Shown piece after piece: positions 9,423 to 18,549 of a DNA stretch of 64,000 nucleotides. The position numbers and the translations under genes were made by a program. Origin of the DNA: an uncultured Paracoccaceae bacterium. Lineage in GTDB: Bacteria; Pseudomonadota; Alphaproteobacteria; Rhodobacterales; Rhodobacteraceae. The notes below the pieces were generated by a model that worked only from the letters and a program-made list of their open reading frames with translations, made no database searches and was not told where the DNA came from. Position 1 is the stretch's first letter. Every line of letters starts with the position of its first letter. The DNA lies in assembly GCA_947501555.1 (NCBI GenBank), contig CANMWG010000001.1:2046001-2110000 (forward strand), written 5' to 3'.

Positions 9423-11009
9423 ATGGTCTTTGGAAGACTTGCAACAAAATCCAACATCGTGTCGGCTTTCGCGCTCAGCGCAGCTTTGATGACACCGGCG
9501 ATTGGTAATGCCGCCGAAGTCACGTTGCGCTCGGCCGACGGTACTGTCGACCTTGTAGGTGAGTTTGTAGAATTTACCGACAACAACTACGTCATCCGCA
9601 CTGGACTTGGCGAATTGCGCATCTCGGCTTCACGGGTCCGCTGCGAAGGTGCTGGGTGTCCGAACTTTGATGCCGAAGGCGCAGATGTCCGCATTGCGGG
9701 TTCCGATACGGTTGGTGAAGGTGTCATGCCTCTCTTGCTGGCTGGCTATGCTGGATCCCTTGGCGCGGAAGTCACGCAAACGGCGACTGTGACAAGCGGT
9801 CAGTTCCTGGCAGAGATGGTTGGGGATGAAGGATTTGGCGATCCGCTCGGAGCGTATATGGTCACATCGACCAGTTCGAACGACGCTTTCACAACCCTGC
9901 TCGACGGGTCAGCCGAAGTCGGCATGTCGGCACGCCGCATTCGCCCTGATGAGGCCCGCGCATTGCGCGACGCCGGCGCGGGCAACATGATCAGCCCGAC
10001 ACAGGAACACATCATTGCGGTTGATAGCCTCGTTGTGATCACACACCCTGCCAATCCCGTTCAGTCCATCACAATGGACCAGCTGCGCGCAATTTACCGT
10101 GGTGCCATCACGAACTGGGCAGACGTTGGCGGCGACGATGCACCGATCATCCTCTTTAGCCGGGATGCGGATACAGGGACGAGCGACGTCTTTAACACAG
10201 GTGTGTTTGGCGATGAGGCCCCAAGCCTACCAACTTCGGCCACTATTGTGACGGACAACAATGAGATGGCTGCATCTGTCAACGCGGACGTGAACGCAAT
10301 TGGCTATGTGGGTTACGCATTCCAGCGTGGCGCAAGCGCGTTAACACTGGTCAGCGATTGTGGGATCAGCATGGCGCCTGATGCGTTTTCTGCACGGACC
10401 GAAGAATACGCGTTGCAGCGCTTTTTGTATCTCTACACCCGTGAAGACACACAAGACGAAACCGCAACAGAGTTTGTGAACTACGTGGCATCAAATCAGG
10501 CCGATGTTGTGATCGCTAAGGCCGGCTTTATCGACCTCGGAATTGATCGCAAGGAACAGGCGTTGGAGAGTGACCGGGCACAACAGTTGCTTGATCCTTC
10601 GGCCGACGCCTATGAAGGCGGTTTCATGCGTGAAATGTTGTCGCAAATGGTCAACTACGACCGGCTGTCGACCACATTCCGCTTCCGGACAGGATCTCAG
10701 GAACTTGATCTGCGCGGTCGTCTGAACCTCACCCGCCTTGCAGAGTACCTTGAGACCCAACCAGCAGGTACCGAGGTCTTGTTTGTCGGTTTCACTGATG
10801 ATGTTGGCGCCTTCGACAGCAACCGGACACTTTCGATTGGTCGCGCGGAACAGGTGATGGCCGAGATGCAAAGCTTTGCCGGTAGCAGGCTAAGCGGAAT
10901 TCAAATGTCCAGTGTTGGCTATGGTGAAGTCGCACCGTCAGCCTGCAACACATCTGAAAACGAGCGGCGGATCAACCGGCGCGTCGAGGTTTGGATCAAA
11001 CCTGCGTAG
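9423..11009 (+). CDS. Phosphate-binding-protein-like/OmpA fusion, periplasmic
   Basis: This 528-residue protein has a signal peptide (about residues 1-30, ending IGNAAE), a short beta-rich segment to about 80, a PstS-like type II substrate-binding domain from about 85 to 385 (IAGSDTVGEGVMP, later TGTSDVFNTGVFG), and a C-terminal OmpA domain from about 425 (FRFRTGSQELDLRG, GFTDD, NRTLSIGRAEQV, NRRVEVWIKP). OmpA domains bind peptidoglycan, so the binding domain is probably anchored to the cell wall. GGAG at 9413-9416, six bases before ATG 9423, decides the start over an upstream TTG at 9408. No pst permease genes are nearby, so it may act in sensing or scavenging rather than as an importer subunit. 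Confidence 0.85.
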   Translation: MVFGRLATKSNIVSAFALSAALMTPAIGNAAEVTLRSADGTVDLVGEFVEFTDNNYVIRTGLGELRISASRVRCEGAGCPNFDAEGADVRIAGSDTVGEGVMPLLLAGYAGSLGAEVTQTATVTSGQFLAEMVGDEGFGDPLGAYMVTSTSSNDAFTTLLDGSAEVGMSARRIRPDEARALRDAGAGNMISPTQEHIIAVDSLVVITHPANPVQSITMDQLRAIYRGAITNWADVGGDDAPIILFSRDADTGTSDVFNTGVFGDEAPSLPTSATIVTDNNEMAASVNADVNAIGYVGYAFQRGASALTLVSDCGISMAPDAFSARTEEYALQRFLYLYTREDTQDETATEFVNYVASNQADVVIAKAGFIDLGIDRKEQALESDRAQQLLDPSADAYEGGFMREMLSQMVNYDRLSTTFRFRTGSQELDLRGRLNLTRLAEYLETQPAGTEVLFVGFTDDVGAFDSNRTLSIGRAEQVMAEMQSFAGSRLSGIQMSSVGYGEVAPSACNTSENERRINRRVEVWIKPA

Positions 11010-11020
11010 TTAAAAAAACA

Positions 11021-11058
11021 GGCGCAGCGTCCCGACCGAGTAAGACGCTGCGCCTTTT
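11021..11058 (+). terminator. Rho-independent terminator
   Basis: A perfect 11-base stem, GGCGCAGCGTC at 11021-11031 with GACGCTGCGCC at 11044-11054, has a 12-base loop and is followed by TTTT. It separates the OmpA fusion gene from the PilJ-type gene at 11168. Confidence 0.9.
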
Positions 11059-11167
11059 GTACCGATTGATCGGCGTCTAGTTCGAAACGGCGATCGAAGT
11101 TTGAAAAGTAACGGTCACTTGCGAACGCCACCTGTTGCGCTAGGGGCCTTAGTAAAAGGACTCGACC

Positions 11168-12625
11168 ATGTCAGAAGACAAAACCACCCTGTTTCATCGT
11201 TCCTCGCGAAGCGGTGCAACAGCTGCCATCGTCTTATCGATCAGCACAGCGTTTGGTGCCATTACACTGCCAAACATGGCGACAGCGCAATTCATCGACC
11301 CGGACCTTTATGATGGCGGAAAAGCGCGGGTGAACCGCTCCGCCAGCCTCCGCACATTGAGCGAGTCAATTGCATCGGCGAGCTGTCGTTTCCACGGGGG
11401 GTTTGCAACGGATATTGCACGACAAGACTTGGCAACCGATCTTGACGACTTCAATGCCATCTTAACGGGGCTTGAAAACGGTGATGCGGCATTGGGTATT
11501 CCAACCGCAGAAACCCGTGCGCGCACACTTGCGTCCATTGAAGAAACAATCCTGACATGGGCTCCAATTGCATCTTCTGCCAGCGGCATGCTGTCAAACG
11601 GCGCAAACGATAACGACGCAGCCAACATCAGCGAGAAATACGCCGACCTTTTTGACCAAACCGTTGTGCTCGCGGCTGAAGTGTCTGGACAATATTCGAA
11701 CCCCCAGGAACTTTTGCAAAGTGACGCAACCGTCTTGAACTTCGCTGTGCGCCAGCGGGCGCTGGCCTATCGCATGTCTCGCGCGGTTTGCGAGCTGGCA
11801 AATGGAACAGGCGACGAAGAAACACGCAATGAACTGGCCGAGACTGTTGACGTATTTGAACGTACGCTGACTGCACTGACAAATGGTTTCCCCGGTGCAG
11901 GGATCAACCCACCACCAAACGATGCAGTCAAAGGTAGCCTGGAACAGACCCTCGCACGGTGGACGCAAGGGCGAGAGCTGCTTGATGCAGTGCTAGACGG
12001 CCAAGTCCCAACCGCAGAGGATGTTGTTGCCGCATCCACCTTGGCCGACGAACTTTCCTTGGCCATGAACAACACAATAACGCTTTATCTGATCGCCACC
12101 CCCGGCAAGGATGGCATCTACCGCGTTCCGCTTGAAGCATATGCGCGGGACGAATTGTCGAATTGGCTGACGAACCCCGCTTTGATTGACGCGATTAAGG
12201 CACAAAATGATCGCCATGCGGGACTGTCTGAAGATGAAGTAATCGCACTTGACCAAGAGTGGCGCGCCGAAGCAGGTGCAGGCGGCGGGGAACTGATCAC
12301 CGAACTTCTGACGCATCCGGTATCGGCTTGGCTGCGCGATCAACAGACCGCAACGGCAGGTTTTGTTACGGAAGTCTTCATCATGGATGACAAAGGTCTG
12401 AACGTCGCCCAAAGCGTTGAGACCTCAGACTACTGGCAAGGTGACGAAGCGAAATGGAAAGAAACCTATCTGGTAGGGCCTGATGCACTGCATATCAGCG
12501 ACGTCGAATTCGACGACAGCACAGGGTTTTATCAATCACAAGCCTCGCTTGCGATCAAAGACCCTGAAACTGGTGAAGTCATCGGTGCCATCACATTCGG
12601 GATCAATGTTCAGAACCTGATGTAA
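11168..12625 (+). CDS. Exported PilJ-domain protein with C-terminal sensor-like domain
   Basis: This 485-residue protein begins with an N-terminal export signal (cleavage near ATAQF, residue 42). Two copies follow of the type IV pili methyl-accepting chemotaxis transducer N-terminal (PilJ) domain: RVNRSASLRTLSESIASASC near residue 53 and VRQRALAYRMSRAVCELANG near 195. From about residue 320 there is a different domain that resembles a PDC/Cache sensor (FVTEVFIMDDKGLNVAQS, YWQGDEAKW, then IGAITFGINV at the end). No transmembrane helix, HAMP or signalling domain follows, so it must hand information to a partner or only bind ligand. AAGGA lies eight bases before the ATG. Function is unknown. Confidence 0.8.
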   Translation: MSEDKTTLFHRSSRSGATAAIVLSISTAFGAITLPNMATAQFIDPDLYDGGKARVNRSASLRTLSESIASASCRFHGGFATDIARQDLATDLDDFNAILTGLENGDAALGIPTAETRARTLASIEETILTWAPIASSASGMLSNGANDNDAANISEKYADLFDQTVVLAAEVSGQYSNPQELLQSDATVLNFAVRQRALAYRMSRAVCELANGTGDEETRNELAETVDVFERTLTALTNGFPGAGINPPPNDAVKGSLEQTLARWTQGRELLDAVLDGQVPTAEDVVAASTLADELSLAMNNTITLYLIATPGKDGIYRVPLEAYARDELSNWLTNPALIDAIKAQNDRHAGLSEDEVIALDQEWRAEAGAGGGELITELLTHPVSAWLRDQQTATAGFVTEVFIMDDKGLNVAQSVETSDYWQGDEAKWKETYLVGPDALHISDVEFDDSTGFYQSQASLAIKDPETGEVIGAITFGINVQNLM

Positions 12626-12657
12626 GCCCAGACGAAACCGAATACACCTCATGACAG

Positions 12658-12683
12658 GGCCGCAACGAATGTTGCGGCCTTTT
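12658..12683 (+). terminator. Rho-independent terminator
   Basis: GGCCGCAAC at 12658-12666 pairs perfectly with GTTGCGGCC at 12671-12679 around a GAAT loop, followed by TTTT and a second T run. It closes the PilJ/sensor gene. Confidence 0.92.
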
Positions 12684-12987
12684 CATTTTTTTGATCTCGG
12701 ATTTTGCCTCCAGGCCGTCCATGTTTCCATCGGATTTGCCCCACGCGCCCAAGCTGCGAACCTGTACAATAAGACAGCCTAAATCGTCACGATTTCCGCA
12801 CAATTCGAAAGCATTGTCCCCTTAGGCCAAACAATCGGCACGTGTTTGTCACTGACAATTGGATTGTGGGTACAAGGGAGGGAAATAGCAAATGCAATGG
12901 CTATCTGCGCCGGACGCGGATACCCTAGTTCTTATTCAATAACCAGTTCAGTCTTAACTTTCAGCCTTTTCGCGCTGATGCAGTATC
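12684..12987. other. Intergenic, presumed promoter region
   Basis: About 300 bases lie between a terminator and the next PilJ-type gene. I see no coding region, repeat or recognised operator here, so the downstream gene probably has its own promoter in this stretch. Confidence 0.5.
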
Positions 12988-13956
12988 ATGAGTACAAGAA
13001 TGCATACCAAATCTAATCAGAGCTGCGCTTTGCGTAAGCCAAACAAAATTGCGCCCATTCTCCTGGGCCTCTCCTTGCTCGCCGGACCTGCGCATGCCCA
13101 GAGCGCGATGGGTCCGATCCTCAACATCGAACCCGTCCAGTTCCTGGAAGATATGGGGGCAAGCCAACGGATCAACTTTTCCGGAAAACTGCGCATGCTC
13201 AGCCAGCGTGTCGTTGCAGCAGGTTGTAACTATGTCGCAGGGGTCGACCCTGCTATTAGTGGGCCAACGCTGCAAGCGGCCAAAACCGAGTTCCAATTGA
13301 TCGTCGATGCGCTTGAATTCGGAAACGATGATCTGGGCATCATGGGTCCCGAAGACCGGCGCAAAACGTTGGTGGGCCTTTCAAGACTGCGGGACCTTTG
13401 GGTGCCAACCGCTGCCTCAGGCGCCGCGATCTTGGCGGATGAAGGCACTGCAGAAACAGTTGCCACGTTTGCCGATCAAAGCGCGCCCCTGCTCGAAATG
13501 GCGAAGCTCCTAGTCAGCGAAATTTCAGCGCAATATTCTGACCCGACCGCCTTGCTGCAGGCCGACGCGCTGATCATCGATATCGCCGGCCGTCAACGCA
13601 TGCTGTCACAGCGCATGTCCAAGAATGTTTGTCTTCTTGCCTCTGGGCTCAACACCGATGTTGCCACGCAAGAGCTGAGTGCGACTGCACATATTTTTGA
13701 CGTCTCTCTGAACGCCCTGCGTTACGGGATGACAGATGCAGGGATCAAGCCGCCCCCCAATGATGACATTGCGGCAGGTCTCGATGTGGTCATCAGCGAC
13801 TGGGCGAATTTGAAGCCCATCGTGGATGCAGCCATCGCCGGTCAGCCCATTGATGCGGAACAGCGCAGCATCATGTTCAACGGCGCCAATACGATGACCG
13901 GCAACATGAACACTGTTGTGGGTATGTATTCAACCGCGTCCAAACTGGGGCTTTAA
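12988..13956 (+). CDS. Exported soluble PilJ-domain protein
   Basis: This 322-residue protein has a signal peptide (hydrophobic LLGLSLLAGPAHAQ, cleavage near residue 38) and two PilJ-type repeats: RINFSGKLRMLSQRVVAAGC near residue 60 and IAGRQRMLSQRMSKNVC near 200. It lacks the C-terminal sensor-like domain of the protein at 11168 and ends soon after the second repeat region. No transmembrane helix follows, so it is predicted to be free in the periplasm. In PilJ-type receptors this domain is the periplasmic ligand-sensing part. Two starts are possible (12988 or 13000), and neither has a strong ribosome binding site. It looks like a paralogue of the 11168 gene after domain loss or gain. Confidence 0.8.
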   Translation: MSTRMHTKSNQSCALRKPNKIAPILLGLSLLAGPAHAQSAMGPILNIEPVQFLEDMGASQRINFSGKLRMLSQRVVAAGCNYVAGVDPAISGPTLQAAKTEFQLIVDALEFGNDDLGIMGPEDRRKTLVGLSRLRDLWVPTAASGAAILADEGTAETVATFADQSAPLLEMAKLLVSEISAQYSDPTALLQADALIIDIAGRQRMLSQRMSKNVCLLASGLNTDVATQELSATAHIFDVSLNALRYGMTDAGIKPPPNDDIAAGLDVVISDWANLKPIVDAAIAGQPIDAEQRSIMFNGANTMTGNMNTVVGMYSTASKLGL

Positions 13957-13964
13957 ATTGAAAA

Positions 13965-13990
13965 GGGCGCGCGGGTTTCCCAGCGCGCCC
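13965..13990. terminator. Hairpin between convergent genes
   Basis: GGGCGCGC at 13965-13972 pairs with GCGCGCCC at 13983-13990. On the minus strand the stem is followed by TTTTCAATTT, so it should end the symporter transcript. On the plus strand there is no clean T run. Confidence 0.75.
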
Positions 13991-14013
13991 TCGGTCTTTC
14001 GACCGGGTATAGC

Positions 14014-15555
14014 TTAGTGCTTGTGCTTCACAATCTCACCCGATTTCAGGCGGCCGAAATAGCTCTCCATCTCACGCTTGACGACTGGCATCAGGCAATA
14101 GAGCGCAGTGATGTTCACCACAGCCATCGCAAAGATCATCGCATCCGAGAAGTCGATAACAGCGCCCAGTTGGGCCGCCGCACCGATCACGATGAAGACG
14201 CAGAAGATCAGCTTGAAGATCAGCTCTTTGGTTTTGCCCTCACCCACCAGATAGGTCCAGGCTTTCAGGCCATAGTAGGACCAGCTGATCATGGTTGAGA
14301 ATGCAAACAAGATGACCGCAATCGCCAACACATAAGGGAACCAGCTAAAGCCAGTGGCAAAGGCTGCTGATGTCAGCTGCACACCAGATGATCCGTCCGT
14401 CGTTTGAATGGATGAGCCTGCTTCGTTCAGAACATACAGACCCGTAGCCGGATCAATGACCAACACACCTGAGATGGTGATGACCAAGGCCGTCATCGTA
14501 CAGATCACAACCGTATCGATGAATGGCTCCAGCAAGGACACAACGCCCTCGGTCACAGGTTCCTTGGTGCGCACGGCCGAGTGTGCAATCGCCGCAGAAC
14601 CCACACCAGCTTCGTTTGAGAACGCAGCCCGCTTAAAGCCCTGGATCAATGCACCCACAAAGCCGCCAGCAACACCCAGACCGGTGAAGGCACCTGCGAA
14701 AATCTGGCCAAAGGCCCAACCGATTTTGTCGTAGTTCACAAGCAAGATGATGAAGGCCACGACGACATACATCACACCCATGAAAGGCACGACTTTCTCG
14801 GTGACTGAGGCAATGGATTTGATCCCGCCGACGATGACAAGAAACACGACGATCGCAAAGACAACGCCCGTCATCCAACCGGGGTAATCACCCACGATAC
14901 CCGAAATCTGCGCATGTGCCTGGTTGGCTTGGAACATGTTACCACCGCCCAAGGCACCAAGGATACAAAAGACCGAGAACAAGACTGCTAGCACACCGCC
15001 GCCTGGCAAATTCCGCTCTTTGAAACCCTTGACCATATAGTACATCGGACCACCTGAAACGGTCCCATCGGGGTATTCGTTGCGATATTTCACACCCAGC
15101 GTACATTCGGTGAACTTCGATGCCATGCCCAGAAGACCCGCGAGAACCATCCAGAAGGTCGCGCCCGGTCCACCAATGCCGACGGCAACAGCGACACCCG
15201 CGATATTGCCCAAACCAACGGTGCCCGAAAGCGCGGTCGTCAGGGCTTGGAAGTGACTGACCTCACCCGCATCATCAGGATCGGAATAATCGCCTTTGAC
15301 CAGTGAAATCGCATGGCCGAAGGCCCGGACTTGGATCAGGCCAAAGTAGACCGTAAAGATCGAGGCACCAATCACCAGCCACATAACAATCCACGGAAAG
15401 CTGGTTCCGGGAATATTCATAAAGATCAGATTGACGAACCAGCCCGTGGAACTGGAAAACGCCGCATTGATCTGTTCATCAACTGTTGCCTCCTGCGCGT
15501 AGGTCGCAAGCGGTGTCAACGTGGCCAGTGTGGCCGCAGTAAATAACTTTTTCAT
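14014..15555 (-). CDS. Alanine/glycine:cation symporter (AGCS family)
   Basis: This 513-residue protein has an N-terminal signal-like segment (ATLTPLATYAQE) followed by about ten or eleven membrane segments. Family features are the TALSGTVGLGNIAGVAVAVGIGGPGA stretch and the GFKRAAFSNEAGVGSAAIAHSA motif of sodium:alanine symporters. It imports alanine or glycine with Na+ or H+ across the inner membrane. GAGGGG precedes the start. A universal stress protein gene ends only 12 bases upstream, so the two are probably co-transcribed, with the stress gene first. The N-terminal cleavable-looking extension is common in marine members of the family. Confidence 0.92.
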   Translation of the reverse strand: MKKLFTAATLATLTPLATYAQEATVDEQINAAFSSSTGWFVNLIFMNIPGTSFPWIVMWLVIGASIFTVYFGLIQVRAFGHAISLVKGDYSDPDDAGEVSHFQALTTALSGTVGLGNIAGVAVAVGIGGPGATFWMVLAGLLGMASKFTECTLGVKYRNEYPDGTVSGGPMYYMVKGFKERNLPGGGVLAVLFSVFCILGALGGGNMFQANQAHAQISGIVGDYPGWMTGVVFAIVVFLVIVGGIKSIASVTEKVVPFMGVMYVVVAFIILLVNYDKIGWAFGQIFAGAFTGLGVAGGFVGALIQGFKRAAFSNEAGVGSAAIAHSAVRTKEPVTEGVVSLLEPFIDTVVICTMTALVITISGVLVIDPATGLYVLNEAGSSIQTTDGSSGVQLTSAAFATGFSWFPYVLAIAVILFAFSTMISWSYYGLKAWTYLVGEGKTKELIFKLIFCVFIVIGAAAQLGAVIDFSDAMIFAMAVVNITALYCLMPVVKREMESYFGRLKSGEIVKHKH

Positions 15556-15567
15556 ATTCTTATCCCC

Positions 15568-16008
15568 TCACGGAATGATCGTCACGGGCACAGAGGCCGA
15601 AGCCACCAGACGTCCCGTCACACCACCAAAGACCCGTTCTTTCAGGCCACGCGCGCCAACACGTCCCACAATGATTTGCTCTGCACCCAATTGTTTGGCC
15701 AGATTATCCAGAATTTCTGCGGCATCACCGTGTTTAACGGTCCCCGTCACCTGACACCCATCGCTTTTGGTCGCTTCAACAGCCGGGTCCAACACGCGGC
15801 TGTGCGCCATGCTGATCTCTTCTTCGCGGCGCTTATGGCGTTCTTCATTCTCCTCGGGTGTTTGAAAGCTAAATGGTGACCATTCGATCACATAACACAG
15901 TGCGATTGTGCAATCGTCCCCTGCTTTGGCGCGGGATTTAGCGAAGGCAAGCGCCCTCTCCCCCGCGTCTGAGCCGTCTATGCCGACGACAAATGTTGTC
16001 TTACTCAT
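15568..16008 (-). CDS. Universal stress protein (UspA family)
   Basis: This 146-residue protein has the UspA fold pattern: VVGIDGSDAGERAL at the start and IIVGRVGARGLKERVFGGVTGRL near the C-terminus, which fits the G-x2-G-x9-G nucleotide-binding loop of ATP-binding Usp proteins. I chose ATG 16008 rather than the in-frame start at 16050, because the upstream 14 residues are unlike the family and GGGGA stands before 16008. It lies 12 bases ahead of the symporter gene. In some bacteria Usp proteins co-encoded with transporters bind and regulate them; that is only a possibility here. Confidence 0.9.
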   Translation of the reverse strand: MSKTTFVVGIDGSDAGERALAFAKSRAKAGDDCTIALCYVIEWSPFSFQTPEENEERHKRREEEISMAHSRVLDPAVEATKSDGCQVTGTVKHGDAAEILDNLAKQLGAEQIIVGRVGARGLKERVFGGVTGRLVASASVPVTIIP

Positions 16009-16331
16009 GATGAAAGTCCCCGTATTGTTAGTCTCTTTTAGCGTCTTCAAACTGGCTAACTGTGCCCGTCGATGCGGTACAACTTCTGATGGTTACTGCC
16101 CCACAGCATACGCCAAAGCCAAAAAAAGACAGAAAAAACTTCCGGATTGATCAAATTTTGCAACTTTAAACGTCATCTGCCCTTTAAGTAGCCATTCGGT
16201 CATGGTTTTTGCCGCGATCAACCAATGTGTCCTGTCAGCGCAAGTGTCGATCTCTGAACGCTTCGGCGATTGCCCCCGCCGCGCCCTGACGCTATTCAAG
16301 GGCAACCCAGAAAAAGCGGAGCGTCCCCCAA
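16009..16331. other. Divergent intergenic region
   Basis: About 320 bases lie between the divergent UspA and EttA genes. It should hold both promoters. I found no open reading frame with family features and no strong inverted repeat. Confidence 0.5.
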
Positions 16332-17987
16332 ATGGCAGCCAATCAATTCGTCTACTTCATGGACGGCGTGTCAAAAACTTATCCCGGCGGGAAAAAAGTG
16401 TTTGAAAACATCCGCCTAAATTTCCTGCCCGGTGTGAAAATCGGTGTCGTCGGTGTCAACGGCACCGGTAAATCGACCTTGATGCGGATCATGGCAGGTC
16501 AGGATAAGGACTTCGCCGGCGAAGCATGGGCGGCTGAGGGCGCACGCGTCGGCTACTTGCCACAGGAACCCGAATTGGACCCCGCGCTGACAGTGCGCGA
16601 AAATGTGATGCTGGGCGTGGCTGACAAAAAGGCAATTCTTGATCGCTACAATGAAGTCGCCATGAACTATTCCGAAGAAACCGCCGATGAGATGGCTGCC
16701 CTGCAGGACCAGATCGACGCCGCGAACCTTTGGGATCTTGACGCGCAGATCGACATCAGCATGGAGGCCCTGCGCTGCCCCCCCGATGATGCCGATGTGA
16801 CCACACTGTCGGGCGGTGAAAAGCGCCGGGTCGCGCTGTGCCAGCTCTTGCTGGATGCGCCTGATATGCTGCTGTTGGACGAACCGACCAACCACCTAGA
16901 CGCCGAAACCATCGCGTGGCTACAACAGCACCTGATCGACTACAAAGGCACCATCCTGATCGTCACGCACGATCGCTACTTCCTTGATGCGATCACCGGC
17001 TGGATTCTGGAGCTCGACCGTGGCTCTGGCATCCCGCACGAAGGCAACTATTCCAGCTGGCTGGAGGCCAAAGCAAAGCGGCTTGAGCGCGAAGCGAAAG
17101 ACGACAAGTCCAAGCAACGCACCCTGCAACGCGAACTGGAATGGATGCGGCAAGGCGCCAAAGCCCGCCAAGCCAAATCCAAAGCCCGGATCAGCGCCTA
17201 CAACGACATGGCCAATCAATCCGAGAAAGAAAAAATGGGCCGCGCCCAGATCATCATCCCGAACGGGCCACGGCTTGGGTCCAAGGTGATTGAGGTCGAG
17301 AACCTGAAGAAAGCCATGGGCGATAAGCTTTTGGTCGAAAACCTGTCGTTTGACCTGCCCCCCGGTGGGATCGTCGGGGTGATCGGGCCCAACGGCGCGG
17401 GTAAATCCACGCTGTTCTCGATGCTCACAGGTCAGGCCGAACCGGATGAAGGCACGGTCGAATACGGCGAGACCGTCAAACTGTCCTACGTCGACCAATC
17501 CCGCGATGCGCTAAACCCAGACGCGAATGTTTGGGAAGAAATCAGCGGCGGTGCGGAAATAATCGAACTGGGCGATGCCTCCATGAACAGCCGCGCCTAT
17601 TGCTCGGCCTTCAACTTCAAGGGTGGTGATCAGCAAAAGAAAGTCGGGCTGCTGTCGGGCGGTGAACGCAACCGGGTGCATATGGCCAAACTGCTGAAGT
17701 CAGGCGGCAACGTGTTGTTGCTCGATGAGCCGACCAACGACCTTGACGTCGAAACGCTGCGCGCACTCGAAGACGCATTGGTCGACTTTGCCGGCTGCGC
17801 TGTGGTGATCAGCCACGACCGGTTCTTCCTGGACCGGATCTGCACGCATATTCTCGCTTTCGAAGGGGACGCCCATGTCGAGTGGTTCCAAGGGGCTTTC
17901 ACGGATTATGAGGAAGATAAGAAATCTCGGCTGGGCGCCGATGCGTTAGAACCCAAGCGGATGAAGCACAAGAAATTCGTGCGATGA
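16332..17987 (+). CDS. ettA: Energy-dependent translational throttle protein EttA (ABC-F)
   Basis: This 551-residue ABC-F protein has no membrane segments. It has two ATPase domains: Walker A GVNGTGKST at 41-49 and GPNGAGKST at 352-360, with LSGGEKRR and LSGGERNR signatures and LLLDEPTNHLD and LLLDEPTNDLD Walker B motifs. The charged linker between domains (EWMRQGAKARQAKSKARI) and the length match EttA. EttA binds the ribosomal E site and gates entry into elongation according to the ATP/ADP ratio. Its stop overlaps the next gene by four bases, an unusual partner for ettA. Confidence 0.95.
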   Translation: MAANQFVYFMDGVSKTYPGGKKVFENIRLNFLPGVKIGVVGVNGTGKSTLMRIMAGQDKDFAGEAWAAEGARVGYLPQEPELDPALTVRENVMLGVADKKAILDRYNEVAMNYSEETADEMAALQDQIDAANLWDLDAQIDISMEALRCPPDDADVTTLSGGEKRRVALCQLLLDAPDMLLLDEPTNHLDAETIAWLQQHLIDYKGTILIVTHDRYFLDAITGWILELDRGSGIPHEGNYSSWLEAKAKRLEREAKDDKSKQRTLQRELEWMRQGAKARQAKSKARISAYNDMANQSEKEKMGRAQIIIPNGPRLGSKVIEVENLKKAMGDKLLVENLSFDLPPGGIVGVIGPNGAGKSTLFSMLTGQAEPDEGTVEYGETVKLSYVDQSRDALNPDANVWEEISGGAEIIELGDASMNSRAYCSAFNFKGGDQQKKVGLLSGGERNRVHMAKLLKSGGNVLLLDEPTNDLDVETLRALEDALVDFAGCAVVISHDRFFLDRICTHILAFEGDAHVEWFQGAFTDYEEDKKSRLGADALEPKRMKHKKFVR

Positions 17988-18343
17988 TGCGCTGGGTTAT
18001 CGCCATAGCAGTTGGCGTTCTGGCAGCGGCGGTCGCATGGTACTTTGAGCTTTCTCGACAGTTCGGGGCACATCCGTTTTGGGCAGAGCAGGTCATTTTC
18101 TGGGGCGCGCCAATCGGTATCGGTCTGGCCGTTATCTGCGCACCACTGCAATACGCGATACGTACAGGAAGCATACTGTTTCTTGCTGGCGTCGCCTATG
18201 CCGTGGCGCATGTCGGAAAGATGCGCTTTGCGGCGTCATACGCTGAAGACGCATTCGCCGGGCAAATGTGGTTCTTCGGCTGGCACGCAACGATTGCATT
18301 TCTCGTGGCGGGAATCGTCTCAGGGGCGCTAATCAAACGGTGA
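17984..18343 (+). CDS. Small inner-membrane protein coupled to ettA, function unknown
   Basis: I do not recognise this 119-residue protein. It has four probable membrane segments (residues 4-22, 35-55, 60-80 and 96-116). It starts inside the end of ettA (ATGATG at 17984 or 17987), so translation is probably coupled. No charged catalytic motif is visible. The overlap and continuous hydrophobic pattern support a real gene. Confidence 0.65.
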   Translation: MMRWVIAIAVGVLAAAVAWYFELSRQFGAHPFWAEQVIFWGAPIGIGLAVICAPLQYAIRTGSILFLAGVAYAVAHVGKMRFAASYAEDAFAGQMWFFGWHATIAFLVAGIVSGALIKR

Positions 18344-18549
18344 CTGAACATATCTGGGGTTCCCCGCCCAGATCACAATTTCGACGAATTTCCTTGCTTT
18401 TTACACCGTCAGCCCCCATGTGGCTTGTGCAGACGTTATCCAACCTCGACCCACTGTTTTCCTATTCGGCTACAGTCTTTCGATATTGCACTGACTAAGC
18501 CAAGCTGTCGCACTGACGCGGACAGCATTGATACTAAAGGAAAAACACG

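Noticed and set aside
9254..9586. Minus-strand reading frame in the region before the OmpA fusion
   Set aside because: It overlaps the start and signal peptide of the real gene and shows no family features.
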